Below are positions 44,581 through 52,887 of a DNA stretch of 64,000 nucleotides, one piece after another (positions within the stretch are counted from its first letter, which is position 1; the number at the start of each line of letters is the position of its first letter). The stretch spans positions 620,001 to 684,000 of the forward strand of contig NZ_JAFLNE010000001.1 in the NCBI RefSeq assembly GCF_017313225.1, in the 5' to 3' direction. Both the position numbers and the translations under genes were made by a program. The notes under the pieces were generated by a model. That model made no database searches. It was not told the DNA's origin and saw only the letters and a list, made by a program, of their open reading frames with translations. Source of the DNA: Allomuricauda sp. CAU 1633 (GTDB taxonomy: Bacteria > Bacteroidota > Bacteroidia > Flavobacteriales > Flavobacteriaceae).

Positions 44581-45726
44581 TTAATACCCGAAGTCGGCTT
44601 TGAGTGCATCGATTTTTTCCAAGGCCATATCCTTGGTCAAAAAGTCGATTTCCTCCATTTGAAATGCTTTTTCGAAGGTTTTGAACGCTTTTTTGGGCTC
44701 TCCGAGTTCCTCGTAGTATTCGCCTTCAAAATAAAAGCCCATCATAGTTTCGGGATATTGTTCCTTGCAAAGGTCGGCCAAAGGTTTTAGGGACTCAAAA
44801 TCATCCTTTTTTCTACAGGCTGCATAAATGGCCATGATGTCATTGAGTTCCACGGGTTTTTCAAAACCGAAAAGCTTTTCGATCAACGCATACCGATCCT
44901 CCAAGTATTTAAACGCAGGTTCATCGGAAGTGATGATTTCGGTTTTGTATTCCTTTGGAGTTATAGGCCTAAACATGTTGAAGACATTGTCAAACGCTTT
45001 GCCAATCCCATAAGTTATAATGGAAACATGATCAGCGTTATCAAATTCATCAAAGAAATAATGAAGTGATTCCTTAGTGATGGAATTGATGTTGTGGTTC
45101 ATCTGAAGGATAAGTTGCCTGTCATCCGAAGCTTCTTTTTCCACAATCACATTGTAAAAAATCTCTTGATCCAAAGCGGATAACCGAGCAGGTACTCTAT
45201 TTTCCATTTCAGAAGCCAAAATAGGCGAAATGCTCACATAAGAATTAAAAAGAGATCGATCCTTAAAGAGGTAATAGTTGCCGAAATTGGCCGTAATGTC
45301 ATAACCAATGAACATTTTAAAAGGAGCAATGTTGTAGCTTGTTTCCAGGTAGGGAATAATTTCGGTACCCAAAAATTCATAGAACATTTTACCTTTATCA
45401 GAAGGTAGGCCTGAATCTTCCTCATAAGCACAATCTTCCCAACGGATATCATTTTTGCTTTGATCAATGCCCACCACAATAGCCTGTGGCATTCGACCCA
45501 ATCTACTTTGGAATTTTACATTGGCCACCACCAAATCAAAAAGGTATTCGGCATCCAAAACAACAATAAGGGGATATTTTTTTTCTTCAGTATAGTCTTC
45601 CGGAAAATAGTAGGAGACATCCCTTCGCTCTTGAAGTTTAAAGGATTCAAAGATTTCCTTTTTTACCTGTGCTCCAAGATTAAGGCAAACAAAGCCCATC
45701 AATAGAAACAATAGACATTTTCTCAT
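44581..45726 (-). CDS. Esterase-like alpha/beta hydrolase lacking the catalytic Ser
   Basis: 381 residues with a signal peptide (CLNLGAQ, about 20). Residues of about 25-260 are a putative esterase fold (YPLIVVLDAEYLF, AIVVGIDQSKNDIRWEDC) of the Fes/IroE/esterase D type. The nucleophile elbow is GYDITA (141-146) instead of G-H-S-x-G-G, so Asp143 stands where Ser is expected. The C-terminal 100 residues look like TPR helices (YYEELGEPKKAFKTFEKAF). It may be a non-enzymatic relative or use a different nucleophile. It lies between the flippase-like gene and radA. Confidence 0.82.
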   Translation of the reverse strand: MRKCLLFLLMGFVCLNLGAQVKKEIFESFKLQERRDVSYYFPEDYTEEKKYPLIVVLDAEYLFDLVVANVKFQSRLGRMPQAIVVGIDQSKNDIRWEDCAYEEDSGLPSDKGKMFYEFLGTEIIPYLETSYNIAPFKMFIGYDITANFGNYYLFKDRSLFNSYVSISPILASEMENRVPARLSALDQEIFYNVIVEKEASDDRQLILQMNHNINSITKESLHYFFDEFDNADHVSIITYGIGKAFDNVFNMFRPITPKEYKTEIITSDEPAFKYLEDRYALIEKLFGFEKPVELNDIMAIYAACRKKDDFESLKPLADLCKEQYPETMMGFYFEGEYYEELGEPKKAFKTFEKAFQMEEIDFLTKDMALEKIDALKADFGY

Positions 45727-45751
45727 TGGGTAAGATTTAGTTGGCCGGGGT

Positions 45752-46717
45752 CTACCGATTTCTATTCAATAACGGTAGGACAATGAAGGATATTGTACCA
45801 AAAACAACAACCATTAATGTCTGGGCAATCCACATAATCCACCCAAAGGCATCACCAGAAACAGAGCTAATACCATAAATGCCCAATGCAGCGCTTACGG
45901 CTATGGGATAGAGCCCAATGCCGCCGTTAGTGGTTGACATGGCAAAAGCACCCGCAACAAAGCCCACCAACAATTGACCCAAACTAAGACCAATGGTTTC
46001 TTGGACGGTGTATTTTATGACCCAGAACATGCCGAAATAGGCGACCCAGATAAAGAGTGTATGGAAGATAAAAGGCCATTTGTTCTTCATTTTGAAGACA
46101 CTTAGCACACCATCTTGAAGTCCATTTAAAAATGCTTTCAACTTAATGGCAAACGGTGATTTGGATTTTCGAATGATATACGAACCTAAGAACAGACCAA
46201 CAATACCAACTGCCAAGATTCCAATGGCACCAATAATGTTCACACCTTTTTCTTCCAAAAAACCTAAGATAAAGTCGGTTTGAAGCATCAAGGTGATCAA
46301 AATGATGATCAAAAGCATAAGAAGGTCAATGACCCTTTCGGTGACAATGGTTCCGAATCCTTTTTCAAAAGGGACTTTTTCGTAGGTGGTGAGTGCAGTA
46401 GCCCTTAATATTTCACCAGATCGGGGAATTCCCAAGTTGGCAAAGTAGGAGATGAGCACTATAAAAATGGTATTTATTATTTTGGGGCTGTATCCCATGG
46501 GCTCCAACAGGTATTTCCAGCGTATGGCCCTGGAAATATGGCTTGCAATCCCTATGATTACTGAAATACTGACCCAAAAAGGGCTGGCATTGGAAATGTA
46601 ATGGATGATTTGTTTCCGTTCTTCTGGAGTAGTGGAATTGTAGGAATACCAAACCAAGAAAAGCCCAACGGCAATGGGAACAAAAATCTTCAGGAATTTT
46701 TTTAGGGATTTGCCCAA
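45752..46717 (-). CDS. LPG synthase TM region / UPF0104 flippase-like membrane protein
   Basis: 321 residues with about eight transmembrane helices. The family pattern is visible in HISRAIRWKYLLEPMGY, SYFANLGIPRSGEILRATALTTYEKVPFEKGFGTIV (read in parts) and the C-terminal AMSTTNGGIGLYPIAVSAAL. This family corresponds to the membrane part of MprF (lysyl-phosphatidylglycerol synthase); stand-alone members without the synthase domain are thought to move lipids or isoprenoid carriers. The function in this organism is unknown. It starts 2 bases after the panD stop. Confidence 0.88.
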   Translation of the reverse strand: MGKSLKKFLKIFVPIAVGLFLVWYSYNSTTPEERKQIIHYISNASPFWVSISVIIGIASHISRAIRWKYLLEPMGYSPKIINTIFIVLISYFANLGIPRSGEILRATALTTYEKVPFEKGFGTIVTERVIDLLMLLIIILITLMLQTDFILGFLEEKGVNIIGAIGILAVGIVGLFLGSYIIRKSKSPFAIKLKAFLNGLQDGVLSVFKMKNKWPFIFHTLFIWVAYFGMFWVIKYTVQETIGLSLGQLLVGFVAGAFAMSTTNGGIGLYPIAVSAALGIYGISSVSGDAFGWIMWIAQTLMVVVFGTISFIVLPLLNRNR

Positions 46718-46719
46718 AA

Positions 46720-47070
46720 CTAGTTCAAAAGATTGGTGGCTTCGTTGGGGAAGACCAAAGCTGGATTGAATGACTTGGCTTCTTCAATGCCCATCCAGGC
46801 ATAGGTGATCAAAATCAAGACGTCGCCAACAGCCACTTTTCGGGCGGCAGCTCCGTTGAGGGTAAGCTCTCCAGAACCCCTGGGTCCAGGAATGGCATAA
46901 GTTTCGAGCCGTTCGCCATTGTTGTTGTTCACAATCTGCACTTTTTCGCCCCTAATAATGTTGGCGGCATCCATGATATCTTCATCAATGGTGATACTGC
47001 CGATATAATTAAGGTCGGCCCCGGTTACTTTTACCCTGTGAACTTTAGATTTTACAACTTCTACTTGCAT
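46720..47070 (-). CDS. panD: Aspartate 1-decarboxylase
   Basis: 116 residues. The self-processing site YIGSITID is at 22-29, so cleavage between Gly24 and Ser25 should form the pyruvoyl group. [15 protein letters not shown] and [19 protein letters not shown] are further signatures. It makes beta-alanine from aspartate for pantothenate and coenzyme A. It lies 12 bases after panC, its pathway partner. Confidence 0.97.
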   Translation of the reverse strand: MQVEVVKSKVHRVKVTGADLNYIGSITIDEDIMDAANIIRGEKVQIVNNNNGERLETYAIPGPRGSGELTLNGAAARKVAVGDVLILITYAWMGIEEAKSFNPALVFPNEATNLLN

Positions 47071-47082
47071 GGTGCAAATGTA

Positions 47083-47931
47083 TCAATTCAATCTTAGATT
47101 ATCTATTAGTCGAACGTCATCAGCATAAACGGCAATGAACGCCCTGTATTTTGTATCATTTTGTTTTTTGAGCATTGGAGTGAGCGTATCCTCATCAGCA
47201 ATCTGAAAATATTCCAACTCAAACAGTGGATTCTTTTCAAATTCTTCCTTTGCCCAATTTGATATATTATGTGCACTTTCCGTGCCAAATTTTGCTTTGG
47301 CAGACTGCAGGGTTTCATAGATGAAACTTGCCTCTTGTCTAGTCGTTTTTGACAGCCTTTCATTACGGGAACTCATGGCCAATCCGTGCGGTTCGCGTTC
47401 AATAGGGCAGCCAATGATTTCACAACGTAGTTTTTTGGACGCTGCCATTTTTCGGATAATCTGGAGCTGTTGAAAATCCTTTTCCCCAAAATAGGCTTTG
47501 TCTGGCGAAACGGTTCTTAGGAACAGTTCCACAATGGTGCCCACACCGTCAAAATGCCCTTCTCTAAACTCACCTTCCATGACTTTGTCAAGACCATCAA
47601 ACTTGTAACTTTGAGATTTTATGTTTTCTCCATAAATTTCATCAACGGAAGGGGCAAACACAATTATGTTTTCTGAAACGTCTTCCAAAAGTTTTAAATC
47701 CCTTTCAAAGGTTCTGGGATATTTTTCAAGATCATCCTTTTTGTCAAATTGGGTAGGGTTCACAAAAATGCTGACCACAACCCTATCATTTTCCAAAAGT
47801 GCTTTTTTAACCAAGGAGATATGACCTTTATGAAGAGCGCCCATAGTGGGCACTAGCCCAATGGTACGGTTCTTGTTGCGCTCTTCCTGTAGAAAGAAGA
47901 TAAGATCTTTTTTACGGTCAAATATGTGCAT
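47083..47931 (-). CDS. panC: Pantoate--beta-alanine ligase
   Basis: 282 residues. The nucleotide-binding HIGH-like segment is PTMGALHKGHISL (28-40), FVNPTQF follows, then GVGTIVELFLR, the GEKDFQQLQII motif, and the KMSKS-like SSRNERLS. It joins pantoate and beta-alanine with ATP to give pantothenate. It begins the minus-strand row panC-panD-flippase-esterase-radA. A perfect -7 box lies 19 bases upstream. It is divergent from the glycogen synthase gene, with overlapping promoters. Confidence 0.97.
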   Translation of the reverse strand: MHIFDRKKDLIFFLQEERNKNRTIGLVPTMGALHKGHISLVKKALLENDRVVVSIFVNPTQFDKKDDLEKYPRTFERDLKLLEDVSENIIVFAPSVDEIYGENIKSQSYKFDGLDKVMEGEFREGHFDGVGTIVELFLRTVSPDKAYFGEKDFQQLQIIRKMAASKKLRCEIIGCPIEREPHGLAMSSRNERLSKTTRQEASFIYETLQSAKAKFGTESAHNISNWAKEEFEKNPLFELEYFQIADEDTLTPMLKKQNDTKYRAFIAVYADDVRLIDNLRLN

Positions 47932-47950
47932 TACATGGTTTAAAAGCGTG

Positions 47951-47958
47951 CAAAAATA
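47951..47958 (-). promoter_or_regulatory. -7 promoter box of panC
   Basis: On the minus strand it reads TATTTTTG, an exact TANNTTTG, giving a leader of about 13 bases. A CTG on the minus strand (47978-47976) could be its -33 element. It interleaves with the promoter of the divergent glycogen synthase gene. Confidence 0.5.
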
Positions 47959-47967
47959 CTATAAATA

Positions 47968-47997
47968 CTGGTAATCAGCATAATTTTTGTACTTTTG
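47968..47997 (+). promoter_or_regulatory. Promoter of the glycogen synthase gene
   Basis: CTG at 47968-47970 and TACTTTTG (47990-47997, exact TANNTTTG) are separated by 19 bases, the expected -33/-7 spacing. Transcription would start near 48004, about 30 bases before the ATG. Confidence 0.55.
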
Positions 47998-48033
47998 CAG
48001 CTACGTTTTTCGGATAAACAAAAGAAAGTGTTT

Positions 48034-48843
48034 ATGAATGGCAAAAAGATATTGTTTGTATCTTCTGAATTAGTTCCTTACCTCCCAGAGAATCCAGTTT
48101 CCTTAATGTCGTACGAAGCGCCCCGTATGGTTAATAGCAATGGCGGCCAAATCCGCATTTTTATGCCAAGATATGGAAACATAAACGAACGGAGGCACCA
48201 ATTGCACGAAGTAATTCGTTTGTCGGGAATGAACTTGGTGATCAACGACATGGATATGCCCTTGATCATTAAAGTGGCATCTATTCCCAAAGAACGTATT
48301 CAAGTCTATTTTATAGATAATGAAGAATATTTTAAAAGAAAGGCCACATTTACGGATGGTGAGGGGAATTTGTTTCCAGACAATGATGAGCGAGCCATTT
48401 TCTTTGCCAAAGGTGTGGTAGAAACGGTAAAAAAATTAAACTGGTCCCCAGATATTATTCATGTGCATGGCTGGATGGCCTCTTTGCTCCCCTTATATTT
48501 AAGGGAGTATTATGCAGATGAGCCGTTATTTGCCGATAGTAAAATAGTCACTTCTATTTACAACAAAAGTTTTGAAGGCGAATTGGATACCGAAATGATC
48601 AATAAAATTGCCTTTGATGGTATTGAAAAGGAACAAATTTCATCACTTTCCACACCCGACTATAATAATTTGTTAAAGGTTGCTGCGGATTATTCCGATG
48701 CCATTATTTTAGCCGCAGAAGAGGTGTCGGAGGATTTAAAGAGCCACATAGATAATCTATCCAAACCTGTATTGCCCTATGTTTCACTTCAAGAAGCGGA
48801 GGAAGCGTACACAAATTTCTATAAAACAGAGGTTTTAAAATAA
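48034..48843 (+). CDS. Single-domain glycogen/starch synthase-like glycosyltransferase
   Basis: 269 residues from the ATG at 48034 ([19 protein letters not shown]). This is the N-terminal Rossmann domain of glycosyltransferase 5: [23 protein letters not shown] is the acceptor/ADP-glucose loop region, and [18 protein letters not shown] is the family DxVHxHDW-type motif. A full GlgA has about 470 residues with a second domain carrying the KTGGL and E-x7-E elements. That second domain is absent here, and the next gene starts 5 bases on, so this is not a sequencing truncation of a longer frame. Short forms of this kind are usual in flavobacteria. Activity as a synthase is doubtful. Confidence 0.85.
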   Translation: MNGKKILFVSSELVPYLPENPVSLMSYEAPRMVNSNGGQIRIFMPRYGNINERRHQLHEVIRLSGMNLVINDMDMPLIIKVASIPKERIQVYFIDNEEYFKRKATFTDGEGNLFPDNDERAIFFAKGVVETVKKLNWSPDIIHVHGWMASLLPLYLREYYADEPLFADSKIVTSIYNKSFEGELDTEMINKIAFDGIEKEQISSLSTPDYNNLLKVAADYSDAIILAAEEVSEDLKSHIDNLSKPVLPYVSLQEAEEAYTNFYKTEVLK

Positions 48844-48848
48844 ATTGC

Positions 48849-50702
48849 ATGAAATTTTCCAGGATGATAAAAGTTTCGGCCTTGGTTGGAACTTTATTTT
48901 TAATGACCGTTTCTTGTGAAGATGAACTGGACACCATAGGAGAAGGTGTTGTTGGAGGGGAACCTTTCACTACAGGTACGGTAGAATATGATGTTTTTGC
49001 CTTTAATAAGAGCATTGCGGCCGTACAGACCAATAGGCTACCCTTGTACCAATTGGGTACTTTTAACGACCCCGTTTATGGAAAGCGGAAGGCAAGTATC
49101 ATAACCCAGGTTACACTCTCCAGTTCAGAGCCTGTTTTTGGAGATTCTTCACAAGCTACCGAAGATAGTTCAGATTCTGATGATAACGATGCCACTATTC
49201 CAGAGAACGAAACGGTAAAAGAAGTCTATCTGTATATCCCGTTCCAAGTACCGCCATCCGCAACTAGGGACAGTGACGGGGATGGTGTGGAAGATGAGTT
49301 GGAGAGAACGGATGCGGATGTGAGTGACCCAAATTCAGATTGGGATGGAGACGGTGTAACGGACCTTCAGGAAAAGAATATTGGTTCTAACCCCTTTGAT
49401 GCAGATGAAGATGGTTCTGCAGACGATTTTATACCTAATATATATCCTCGAACGTTTGATCTGGACAGTATTTATGGGAATAGGACAGAGTCTTTTGAAA
49501 TAAAGGTTTCAAGAAACACTTATTTCCTTAGGGATTTGGATCCCAACACCAACTTTGAGGAGCGACAACGCTATTTTTCCAACCAAGATTTTTCAAGTTT
49601 TATTGGGGAGGAACTGACCATTACAGATGAAGGAAAAAATATCGTTGTTATTGACAACCAAGAAATGTTGTTTTTTGCCGACGATGATCCGGATACGGAA
49701 GATGTTGACGAATCAGAAACGGTAGTAGAATCACGCTTGGCCCCGGGCATACGCGTACCTTTGAAACCAGACTTTTTTCAACAGAACATTTTAGACAAGG
49801 AAGGACAATCCGAATTGTTGAGCCAATCTAATTTTGCTGATTTTTTTAGAGGTATTCACATTACCGCAGGGGATGCAGATTCAGAGCAATTAATGTTTCT
49901 GCTGGATTTGACGGAAGCCAATATCACCATCACCTATACATACGATGATTACAATTCCGAGGATGGGGAGGTTGAAACCGCAGAAAGGGATTATGTTCTT
50001 AATTTATTGAATGTAAATAGCAATACTGGCGGTTTTATAGGGAATGCCATCAATATTTTTGAAGAAGACGCGCTTTCGCCAGATATAGCTGGTGGATTGG
50101 ACAATGGTGAAAATGCTTCCCGTATTTATGTCAAGGGAGCAAAGACCCTCACGGAAATACGATTGTTCGAAGAAACTTTGAACGGAGGAGGGGACATCAT
50201 CAATCAAATTAAAGCTAACAATTGGATTATTAACGAGGCCAATTTGGTATTTTATGTAGATCGTAATACACTGGACGCAGGAGATGCGGTTGTGGAGCCA
50301 CCAAGACTTTATCTGTACAATGCTGAGACCAACCAGCCTTTGTACAACATTGCCACTGAAAGTAATACCAGTGATGGTCCTTTGGGGCTATACCTTAATT
50401 ATGACGGCATTCTTGACAAAGAAGAAAGTAATAAGGGTATAAAATATACGATTAGGATAACCGAACACCTTAATAACATCATTGTAAGGGATTCCACAAA
50501 TGCCAGTTTGGGACTGACCTTAACATCGGATATTGACTTCATTCAAGTACAAGAAGGGATGGATGGTGCCAGCCAAGGAATTGATGTTCCGGTAAGGGCA
50601 TCCATCAGTCCGTTGGGAACTATACTTTATGGCAGTAATGTTGATGCTGCAAACGAGGACAAAAAATTAAAACTTCAAATTAGTTATACGGAAGCCAACT
50701 AA
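48849..50702 (+). CDS. DUF4270 lipoprotein with Asp-rich calcium-type repeats
   Basis: 617 residues. Lipoprotein signal LFLMTVSC (Cys25), then the DUF4270 opening ([41 protein letters not shown]). At about 135-200 lies an inserted run of thrombospondin-3-like loops ([41 protein letters not shown]), which bind calcium in other proteins. DUF4270 continues to the end. The family is restricted to Bacteroidota and is of unknown function. It lies 5 bases after the glycogen synthase-like gene, which suggests co-translation. Confidence 0.9.
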   Translation: MKFSRMIKVSALVGTLFLMTVSCEDELDTIGEGVVGGEPFTTGTVEYDVFAFNKSIAAVQTNRLPLYQLGTFNDPVYGKRKASIITQVTLSSSEPVFGDSSQATEDSSDSDDNDATIPENETVKEVYLYIPFQVPPSATRDSDGDGVEDELERTDADVSDPNSDWDGDGVTDLQEKNIGSNPFDADEDGSADDFIPNIYPRTFDLDSIYGNRTESFEIKVSRNTYFLRDLDPNTNFEERQRYFSNQDFSSFIGEELTITDEGKNIVVIDNQEMLFFADDDPDTEDVDESETVVESRLAPGIRVPLKPDFFQQNILDKEGQSELLSQSNFADFFRGIHITAGDADSEQLMFLLDLTEANITITYTYDDYNSEDGEVETAERDYVLNLLNVNSNTGGFIGNAINIFEEDALSPDIAGGLDNGENASRIYVKGAKTLTEIRLFEETLNGGGDIINQIKANNWIINEANLVFYVDRNTLDAGDAVVEPPRLYLYNAETNQPLYNIATESNTSDGPLGLYLNYDGILDKEESNKGIKYTIRITEHLNNIIVRDSTNASLGLTLTSDIDFIQVQEGMDGASQGIDVPVRASISPLGTILYGSNVDAANEDKKLKLQISYTEAN

Positions 50703-50830
50703 TATTGCTTCTTATGGTTAATTTTGCGTTGTTCATCGTTTTGAACGTGTCGTTTCGTGGGTTTTTGCCCAATAGATTATAATTTTAAGGACCTAAACCC
50801 AACAACAACCGTTCAACAAAAATCTATCTT

Positions 50831-52678
50831 ATGTGTGGAATAGTAGGGTATATTGGTCATAGAGACGCATATCCCATAATCATAAAAGGTCTTCAAAGAC
50901 TGGAATATAGAGGATACGATAGTGCTGGAATAGTACTTTTTGATGGTGAAAACACCAGTCTGTCCAAAACCAAGGGTAAGGTCGAGGACCTAAAGCACAA
51001 AACAGAAACTTCAATATCCACAGCAGGAAAACTTGGGCTTGGACATACAAGATGGGCCACCCATGGAGTTCCCAATGATGTGAATTCCCATCCCCATTAT
51101 TCAAATTCCGGGGATTTGGTGATTATCCATAATGGAATCATAGAAAATTATGAATCCATAAAAACAGCACTGATCAAAAGGGGATATTCCTTTCAATCGG
51201 ATACGGACACCGAAGTCCTGGTCAACCTAATTGAAGAGGTTAAGAAAAAGGAAGGCGTAAAATTGGGTAAGGCGGTACAAATTGCACTCAACCAAGTTGT
51301 GGGCGCTTATGCCATTGCCGTTTTTGATAAAAATAAACCCGATGAAATTGTAGTGGCCAAACTAGGGAGTCCATTGGCCATTGGAATAGGGGAAAACGAA
51401 TACTTTATTGCATCAGACGCTTCTCCATTTATTGAGTTTACCAATAATGCGGTCTATTTGGAGGATGAGGAAATGGCTATTGTACGTATTGGAAAGGAAA
51501 TCAAGTTGCGCAAAATCAAGGATGATGCCATTGCCTATCCCAATATCCATGAACTTCAAATGAACCTGGAAGAGATTGAAAAGGGAGGCTACGAGCATTT
51601 CATGCTAAAGGAAATCTATGAGCAGCCCAGGGCCATATTGGATACCTATAGAGGGCGCTTGCTCGCGGATAAAGGCCTGATAAAAATGGCGGGCATTGAT
51701 CAAAATTTGGAGAAATTTCTCAATGCCAACAGAATCATTATTGTGGCTTGTGGGACATCATGGCATGCCGGACTCGTGGCCGAGTACATTTTTGAGGATT
51801 TGGCCAGGATTCCTGTTGAAGTGGAATACGCGTCGGAATTCAGATATAGAAATCCCGTGATTTCAGAAAATGATGTGTTGATTGCCATTTCGCAATCTGG
51901 AGAGACGGCAGACACCTTGGCGGCCATTAAGTTGGCCAAAGAAAAAGGAGCTTTTGTGTTTGGGGTTTGCAATGTAGTGGGCTCCTCAATAGCCCGTGAA
52001 ACCCATGCAGGAGCCTATACCCATGCTGGGCCAGAGATTGGAGTGGCTTCAACAAAAGCATTTACCACGCAGATTACGGTACTCACCCTCATAGCTTTAA
52101 AACTGGCCCAAGAAAAAGGAACTTTGTCACAATCCAAATACCATGAGTATTTAGCGGAGTTGGAAAGTATTCCTGCAAAAGTGGAGAGGACCTTGGAGTC
52201 CAATGCCATTGTGGAACAAATTTCAGAAATATACCAAGGTTCCACCAACTGCCTGTATTTGGGCAGGGGGTACAATTTCCCAGTAGCACTGGAAGGTGCC
52301 TTGAAACTAAAAGAAATTAGTTACATCCACGCAGAGGGCTATCCAGCTGCTGAGATGAAACACGGGCCCATCGCCTTGATCGATGAGCAAATGCCAGTGA
52401 TTGTGATTGCTACCAAAAAAGGACATTACGAGAAGGTGGTCAGCAACATTCAGGAAATCAAATCCAGAAATGGGCGAATCATTGCCATTGTTACTGAGGG
52501 AGATAAGACCGTAAAAGAGCTTGCAGACCACGTTGTTGAGGTTCCAGAAACCTCAGAGGGGCTTTCACCTTTATTGACCACAATACCACTACAATTGTTG
52601 TCGTACCACATTGCCGTAATGCGGGGATGCAATGTAGACCAGCCTAGAAATTTGGCAAAATCGGTTACTGTAGAGTAA
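50831..52678 (+). CDS. glmS: Glutamine--fructose-6-phosphate aminotransferase
   Basis: 615 residues, the normal length. The class II glutamine amidotransferase domain begins with Cys2 (MCGIVGYIG) and includes GHTRWATHGVP. Two SIS isomerase domains follow (about 290-420 and 460-600), with ACGTSWHAGLVAEY, SQSGETADTLAA, and the C-terminal PRNLAKSVTVE. It makes glucosamine 6-phosphate for peptidoglycan and LPS. Upstream bases 50703-50830 show no glmS ribozyme, as expected outside Gram-positive bacteria. A strong terminator follows. Confidence 0.98.
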   Translation: MCGIVGYIGHRDAYPIIIKGLQRLEYRGYDSAGIVLFDGENTSLSKTKGKVEDLKHKTETSISTAGKLGLGHTRWATHGVPNDVNSHPHYSNSGDLVIIHNGIIENYESIKTALIKRGYSFQSDTDTEVLVNLIEEVKKKEGVKLGKAVQIALNQVVGAYAIAVFDKNKPDEIVVAKLGSPLAIGIGENEYFIASDASPFIEFTNNAVYLEDEEMAIVRIGKEIKLRKIKDDAIAYPNIHELQMNLEEIEKGGYEHFMLKEIYEQPRAILDTYRGRLLADKGLIKMAGIDQNLEKFLNANRIIIVACGTSWHAGLVAEYIFEDLARIPVEVEYASEFRYRNPVISENDVLIAISQSGETADTLAAIKLAKEKGAFVFGVCNVVGSSIARETHAGAYTHAGPEIGVASTKAFTTQITVLTLIALKLAQEKGTLSQSKYHEYLAELESIPAKVERTLESNAIVEQISEIYQGSTNCLYLGRGYNFPVALEGALKLKEISYIHAEGYPAAEMKHGPIALIDEQMPVIVIATKKGHYEKVVSNIQEIKSRNGRIIAIVTEGDKTVKELADHVVEVPETSEGLSPLLTTIPLQLLSYHIAVMRGCNVDQPRNLAKSVTVE

Positions 52679-52706
52679 CTTTCCAGATTGTTAATTTACT
52701 ATCGAG

Positions 52707-52732
52707 TGGCACCCATTTGGGTGCCATTTTTA
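52707..52732 (+). terminator. Terminator after glmS
   Basis: TGGCACCC (52707-52714) and GGGTGCCA (52719-52726) form a perfect 8-bp stem with an ATTT loop, followed by TTTTTATT. Confidence 0.92.
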
Positions 52733-52773
52733 TTAAATACACAGATTTGGCCCCTATATTTTATGAAAAAAGT

Positions 52774-52789
52774 ATTATGCATGCATAAT
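52774..52789. promoter_or_regulatory. Perfect 16-bp palindrome, candidate operator
   Basis: ATTATGCATGCATAAT is perfectly self-complementary. It lies about 100 bases before the TonB receptor start and about 50 bases upstream of a poor -7-like TATCTTCC (52827-52834). It is a candidate binding site for a dimeric regulator. No other copy was noticed in the window. Confidence 0.45.
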
Positions 52790-52887
52790 TTTTTTCAATT
52801 TTGTGGAAATCAAATAAAAAAAAATGTATCTTCCACCACCATTGCTTAACAAACGCTTAATTCTAATTTAACTCTAATTCAAAGCTG

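Noticed and set aside
50703..50830. glmS ribozyme upstream of glmS
   Set aside because: No ribozyme core is visible and the element is known from Firmicutes, not Bacteroidota.
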